Assembly (NCBI RefSeq): GCF_015277875.1
Contig: NZ_CP063814.1
Coordinates: 682,001 to 746,000 of the forward strand
Origin: Microbacterium luteum
Lineage (GTDB): Bacteria > Actinomycetota > Actinomycetes > Actinomycetales > Microbacteriaceae
Length of the DNA: 64,000 nucleotides
Reading direction: 5' to 3'
Positions 60,476 through 64,000 of this stretch are shown in pieces (the first letter of the stretch is position 1; each line of letters starts with the position of its first letter). Made by a program: the position numbers and the translations under genes. The notes under the pieces were generated by a model, which saw nothing but the letters and a program-made list of their open reading frames with translations, did no database searches and was not told the origin of the DNA.

Positions 60476-61759
60476 TTACGCGAGGGCGTCGACGATCGGG
60501 CGGAACTTCACCCGGGTCTCGAGCATCTCGGCCTCGGGGTCGCTGCCCGCGACGATCCCCGCGCCGGCGAACGCCGTGACGGGGATGGTGCCGGTGGATG
60601 CGCTGACGCGCCGTGCGGGCAGGCCACCCACCTGAGCGCACCGGAGCGCGATGGCCCACTCGCCGTCTCCGGACCCGTCGACCCAGCCGACGGGTCCCGC
60701 GTACCGACCGCGGTCGAAGGGCTCGATGCGCCGGATGACCGCGAGGGCGGCATCGGTCGGCGTGCCCGCCACGGCGGCGGTGGGATGCAGCGATGCGACG
60801 AGGTCCAGCGACGACGCGTCGTCGCCGAGCACGCCGGCGACGTCGGTGGCCAGGTGCCACAGGTTCGGCAGCTCCAGCGCGAAGGGCTCCTCGTCGGCGG
60901 CGAGGGTGCGGGTGTGCGGTGCCAGGGCCTCCACGACGCTGCGCACTGCGAAACGGTGCTCGTCTCGATCTTTCCCGCTCTCGAGGAGCCGCGAGGCGGC
61001 GCCGGTGTCGTCGGCGTGGTCGGTGCCGCGCCCGGCCGTGCCGGCGAGAACGCGAGCGGTCACGGCTCCGCCCGCGACCGTGACGAGGGTCTCGGGGCTC
61101 GCGCCGATCAGGCCGTCGACGGCGAAGGTCCAGGTGTCGGGATAGTCGACCGACAGCGCCCGCACCAGCCGGCGCAGATCCGCCCCCGCCGGCACGGTTC
61201 CCACCAGGTCGCGGGCGACCACGACCTTGCCGACCTCGCCCGCGGTGATCGCCTCGAGCGCCGAGCGGACCGCGCCCTGATAGCCCGCCGGATCCAGCGA
61301 CCCGGGGCCGAGCGTGCCGGACCACGACGGCCCGAGCGCGCGAGGCTGCGGCATGTCTGCGCCGGTGGGCGGATGCGGGTCGTCGGCGCGGCGGATGCGC
61401 GTCACCCAGGAGCGCCCGCCGCGGCGTCCGACGACGGTGGTGGGGATGATCAGGCGGCTGGGCCACGCCGAGCGCGCATCGAAGGTGAGCGCACCGAAGG
61501 CGATGAGGCCGGTGCCGGGAAGCCCCACGGGATCGTCGACGTCGGCCTCGGCGGCGATGAGGCGCCACGCGTCGGCCGCGGAGAGGGAGGAATCCGCCTC
61601 CGCGCCGACGTGCTCGTACCCGCTCTGTTCGCCGACGCCGACCACTCCCTCGCCGCGTCGCAGCCACGCGAGCGGTCGATCGGGATCGGCGTACGCGAGG
61701 AGGTCGCCGACGGGGTCGATCTCCCGGGTCTCGACGGACAGGCGGGGGAACGCGGGCAC
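60476..61759 (-). CDS. menF: isochorismate synthase
   Basis: Chorismate-utilising enzyme of 427 residues, first committed step of menaquinone synthesis. The conserved core includes KVVVARDLVGT (the general-base Lys), DGLIGASPETLV, LAGTAGRGTD, then the Glu-rich DRDEHRFAVRSVVEAL, LHPTAAVAGTPTDAAL and FAGAGIVAGSDPEAEMLETR. GTG 61759 follows TAGGCT by six bases on the minus strand. A salicylate synthase is possible but less likely beside menD and menG. Confidence 0.92.
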   Translation of the reverse strand: MPAFPRLSVETREIDPVGDLLAYADPDRPLAWLRRGEGVVGVGEQSGYEHVGAEADSSLSAADAWRLIAAEADVDDPVGLPGTGLIAFGALTFDARSAWPSRLIIPTTVVGRRGGRSWVTRIRRADDPHPPTGADMPQPRALGPSWSGTLGPGSLDPAGYQGAVRSALEAITAGEVGKVVVARDLVGTVPAGADLRRLVRALSVDYPDTWTFAVDGLIGASPETLVTVAGGAVTARVLAGTAGRGTDHADDTGAASRLLESGKDRDEHRFAVRSVVEALAPHTRTLAADEEPFALELPNLWHLATDVAGVLGDDASSLDLVASLHPTAAVAGTPTDAALAVIRRIEPFDRGRYAGPVGWVDGSGDGEWAIALRCAQVGGLPARRVSASTGTIPVTAFAGAGIVAGSDPEAEMLETRVKFRPIVDALA

Positions 61760-61771
61760 CCCTCCAGCCTA
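61760..61771 (-). promoter_or_regulatory. -10 element (TAGGCT) for menF
   Basis: On the minus strand TAGGCT ends six bases before GTG 61759. Confidence 0.55.
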
Positions 61772-61826
61772 GTTTCGGTCGGCCACGGCGGTCGCCGGCT
61801 GGGCGGATGCCCACCGACGTGCGGCT

Positions 61827-61838
61827 TAGACTCGCGAG
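61827..61838 (+). promoter_or_regulatory. -10 element (TAGACT) for the DUF402 gene
   Basis: TAGACT ends six bases before GTG 61839, divergent from the menF promoter. Confidence 0.55.
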
Positions 61839-62420
61839 GTGACCGCCGACCTCCTGCGCCCCGAACCGGGCACCCGCACCGTGTTCCGCTGGCGCAAGTG
61901 GGACGGCGGCCCGCATTGGGTGCACGACTGCATCTATCTCGGTCACGACCGGTGGGGCGAGTGGTTCGGTCAGCCGGAGGGCACGCGGAGCTTCCGCCCC
62001 GGTCGGGACTTCCTCACCCGCGCGGCCAGCGTCACGCTCGTGCCGCCCTCGGGGGACCACGCCCTCACGGTCAACGTCGCGCCACCGGCATCCAGTCGCA
62101 TCTACATCGACCTCGCGTGGGACGTGCGCTGGTCCGACACCGAGGCCGGCGTGCCCACCGGGATCGACATGGATCTCGACGTCGTGCGCGCCGTCGACGG
62201 CCGCGGCACGTGGATCGACGATCGCGACGAGTGGGACGAGCACCGCGTCGCGTACGGCTACCCGGCCGAGATCGTCGCGCACCTCGACGCGCTCGCGATC
62301 GAGCTCGAACGCAAGGTACGCGACCGTGTGGCGCCGTACGACGACGACACGGCGAACGCGTGGCTGGCTCGGCTGGCCGCCCTCGCCGGCGCCGGGCCGG
62401 CCGCGCGGGCCGACGCGTAG
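61839..62420 (+). CDS. DUF402 domain protein
   Basis: A 193-residue protein with a DUF402 beta-barrel core. Characteristic stretches are RWRKWDGGPHWVHDCIYLGH at the N-terminus, YIDLAWDVRW and GIDMDLDVVRAVDGRGTWID in the middle, and a helical C-terminus. Members include nucleotide and organophosphate phosphatases such as FomD; acidic residues that could bind metal (the DxDLDV cluster) are present. The physiological substrate is unknown. Its TAG stop is part of the menG promoter hexamer. Confidence 0.85.
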   Translation: MTADLLRPEPGTRTVFRWRKWDGGPHWVHDCIYLGHDRWGEWFGQPEGTRSFRPGRDFLTRAASVTLVPPSGDHALTVNVAPPASSRIYIDLAWDVRWSDTEAGVPTGIDMDLDVVRAVDGRGTWIDDRDEWDEHRVAYGYPAEIVAHLDALAIELERKVRDRVAPYDDDTANAWLARLAALAGAGPAARADA

Positions 62421-62429
62421 AGTCGAGGG
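62418..62429 (+). promoter_or_regulatory. -10 element (TAGAGT) for menG, overlapping the DUF402 stop
   Basis: TAGAGT ends six bases before GTG 62430; its first three bases are the DUF402 stop codon. Confidence 0.45.
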
Positions 62430-63218
62430 GTGACCCCCGACACCGCCCCCCGACCCGCCGAGCCGAACCGCGCCGATCTGGGCAAGGACCCGGCACGGGT
62501 CTCGGGGATGTTCGACGGGGTCGCTGCCGGCTACGACCGCACCAACACCGTGCTCAGCCTCGGCAACGACCGTTCGTGGCGAGCCGCGACCACGCGTGCC
62601 GTCGCCCCGAAGCGCGGCGAGCGCATCCTCGACCTCGCCGCCGGGACGGGCGCCTCCAGCGCCTCCCTCGCCCGGAGCGGAGCAGAGGTCGTCGCCGCGG
62701 ACTTCTCGCCGGGGATGCTCGCCGAAGGCGAACGCCGCCACGGCGCGTCGGCACCCGGCGGCGGCATGCCGAACCTCTCGTTCGTCGAGGCGGACGCGAC
62801 CGCACTGCCGTTCGGCGACGACGCTTTCGACGCGGTCACGATGTCGTTCGGGCTGCGCAACGTCAACGAGCCGCGCGCGGCTCTGAGCGAGCTGCTGCGG
62901 GTGACCAAGCCGGGCGGGCGCCTGGTGATCTGCGAGTTCTCGCACCCGCCGTCGTCGCTGTTCCGGGCCCTCTACGGCTTCTACAACGATCGTGTGCTGC
63001 CGGTTGTGGCGAAGACGGTGAGCTCCAACAGCGAGGCATACGACTACCTGAACGAGTCCATCCGCGACTGGCCCGACCAGCGCACACTTATGGCGTGGAT
63101 CCGGCAGGCGGGCTGGGGCGACGTCGCCTATCGCAACCTCACCGGCGGGATCGTCGCGCTGCACCGCGGGATCAAGCCCGTCGACCAAGGCGCCGGAACG
63201 ACCGATCCGGCGGAATGA
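62430..63218 (+). CDS. menG: demethylmenaquinone methyltransferase
   Basis: SAM-dependent UbiE/MenG methyltransferase of 262 residues, last step of menaquinone synthesis. [20 protein letters not shown] is the family's N-terminal signature, [20 protein letters not shown] the SAM loop, and [20 protein letters not shown] and FEFSHPP-like [11 protein letters not shown] follow. The C-terminus ends with [15 protein letters not shown] 62430 follows TAGAGT by six bases. Confidence 0.96.
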   Translation: MTPDTAPRPAEPNRADLGKDPARVSGMFDGVAAGYDRTNTVLSLGNDRSWRAATTRAVAPKRGERILDLAAGTGASSASLARSGAEVVAADFSPGMLAEGERRHGASAPGGGMPNLSFVEADATALPFGDDAFDAVTMSFGLRNVNEPRAALSELLRVTKPGGRLVICEFSHPPSSLFRALYGFYNDRVLPVVAKTVSSNSEAYDYLNESIRDWPDQRTLMAWIRQAGWGDVAYRNLTGGIVALHRGIKPVDQGAGTTDPAE

Positions 63219-63258
63219 GCCGCCTCCGGGGGCGGTCCGGCGCCCCGGTGCGCGCCGG

Positions 63259-63270
63259 TAGGCTGGGAGC
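63259..63270 (+). promoter_or_regulatory. -10 element (TAGGCT) for the polyprenyl synthase gene
   Basis: TAGGCT ends six bases before GTG 63271. Confidence 0.55.
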
Positions 63271-64000
63271 GTGACTCCCTCAGCGCAGGGCTCGCCGATC
63301 GCGGGCAGGCTCGGCCTGGCCGATCGCGTGTTCGCGGGTCCCCGATCCCGCCGACTGCTCGCGAAGGTCGAGGCGGGGCTCGAGCGCGTCGACCGCAACC
63401 TCGAAGCGGAGCTGACCACCGCCGACACGCTCACCAACGCGACCAGCCGCTACCTGTTCGACGCCGGCGGCAAGCGCGTGCGCCCGATGCTGGCGCTGCT
63501 GACGGCGCACCTGGGCGAGGGGACCACCGACGACGTCATCGACGCGGCCACCGCGCTCGAGCTCACCCACCTGGGCTCGCTCTACCACGACGATGTGATG
63601 GATGAGGCGGACCGCCGCCGCGGGGTGCCCAGTGCCCATTCGGTGTGGGGCAACAGCGTCGCCATCCTCACCGGAGACCTGCTGTTCTCGCGTGCCAGCC
63701 AGCTGATGGCCAAGCTCGGCGAGCGTGCCATCAAACTCCAGGCCGATACGTTCGAGCGGCTCGTGCTCGGTCAGATGCACGAGACGGTCGGACCGCACGA
63801 GAACGACGACCGGGTCGCGTTCTACCTGCAGGTGCTGGCGGACAAGACCGGATCGCTCATCGCCGCATCCGCTCAGGCCGGGGCGCTGTTCAGCGAAGCG
63901 CCGAGCGCCTACGAGCAGCCGCTCGTGGAATTCGGCGAGAAGGCGGGGGTCGCCTTCCAGCTCCTCGACGACGTCATCGACCTCTCGAGCGACCCCGACG
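63271..64000 (+). CDS. polyprenyl diphosphate synthase (3' end outside window)
   Basis: Long-chain trans-prenyltransferase; the first 243 residues are visible before the window ends. GGKRVRPMLALL is near residue 70. The first Asp-rich motif is LYHDDVMDEADRRRG, and the second is FQLLDDVIDLSSD at the window edge. It most likely makes the heptaprenyl to decaprenyl chain that MenA attaches, given its place after menG (compare grcC1 in M. tuberculosis). Product length cannot be read from what is visible. Confidence 0.93.
   Translation, partial: MTPSAQGSPIAGRLGLADRVFAGPRSRRLLAKVEAGLERVDRNLEAELTTADTLTNATSRYLFDAGGKRVRPMLALLTAHLGEGTTDDVIDAATALELTHLGSLYHDDVMDEADRRRGVPSAHSVWGNSVAILTGDLLFSRASQLMAKLGERAIKLQADTFERLVLGQMHETVGPHENDDRVAFYLQVLADKTGSLIAASAQAGALFSEAPSAYEQPLVEFGEKAGVAFQLLDDVIDLSSDPD

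Noticed and set aside
1..64000. tRNA, rRNA, CRISPR, prophage or insertion sequence
   Set aside because: I looked for cloverleaf-like intergenic runs, direct-repeat arrays, transposase or integrase motifs and found none; intergenic space is small and explained above.

Overview
The window is about 70% GC, densely coded and rich in GTG and TTG starts. It carries a menaquinone pathway, System II (Res) cytochrome c maturation, bS22 and a BldC-like regulator. This fits an actinobacterium of the Microbacteriaceae, most likely Microbacterium or a close relative; that is my reading of gene content, not a database match. I see no tRNA, rRNA, CRISPR array, prophage or insertion sequence, and no gene-free stretch longer than 300 bases.

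Region 1 (1-11081) is one tightly coupled catabolic operon: GH42, lipoprotein binding protein, two ABC permeases, GH95, GH31 (YicI type) and GH1. The four hydrolases match the four linkages of a fucosylated xyloglucan side chain plus its glucan backbone (Fuc-Gal-Xyl-Glc). None has a visible signal peptide, so oligosaccharides are probably imported and then stripped in the cytoplasm. Region 2 (11182-20815) holds small acidic proteins, the SbcCD nuclease, an FAD oxidoreductase, a degenerate phosphopantetheinyl-transferase-like protein and a D,D-carboxypeptidase. Region 3 (20816-31544) holds NAD synthetase, a TM0106-type nuclease-helicase, upp, tadA, an F420-type oxidoreductase, an alpha/beta hydrolase and proC. 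Region 4 (31600-38769) has two converging Ktr potassium-uptake operons, an ArsR regulator, the BldC-like gene, the 32-residue bS22, a rhodanese, an MscS channel and a glutaredoxin. Region 5 (38777-46072) has a short archaeal-type AspRS, a DUF368 transporter and the cytochrome c maturation cluster (phosphatase, TlpA, CcdA, ResB, CcsB). Region 6 (46190-51791) is an MMPL-YhgE export operon with a divergent TetR regulator and a palindromic operator. Region 7 (51788-64000) is the menaquinone region: menC, menB, menE, menA, menD, menF, menG and the start of a polyprenyl diphosphate synthase, interleaved with PPK2, DUF402 and small membrane genes.

Most genes that are not translationally coupled to an upstream gene share one start architecture: a TANNNT or CANNNT hexamer ending 6-8 bases before the start codon. 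This is what leaderless transcripts would give, and it helped fix several starts. Many convergent neighbours end within about 11 bases of each other or overlap. Two intergenic elements (20663-20720 and 46115-46174) share conserved arms with identical spacing and look like copies of a small hairpin repeat. A different nested inverted-repeat element lies at 28427-28491.

The strongest leads are the xyloglucan-type operon, the hairpin repeat family, the MMPL protein with a decayed ABC-ATPase-like tail, and the acidic small-protein family beside sbcDC.
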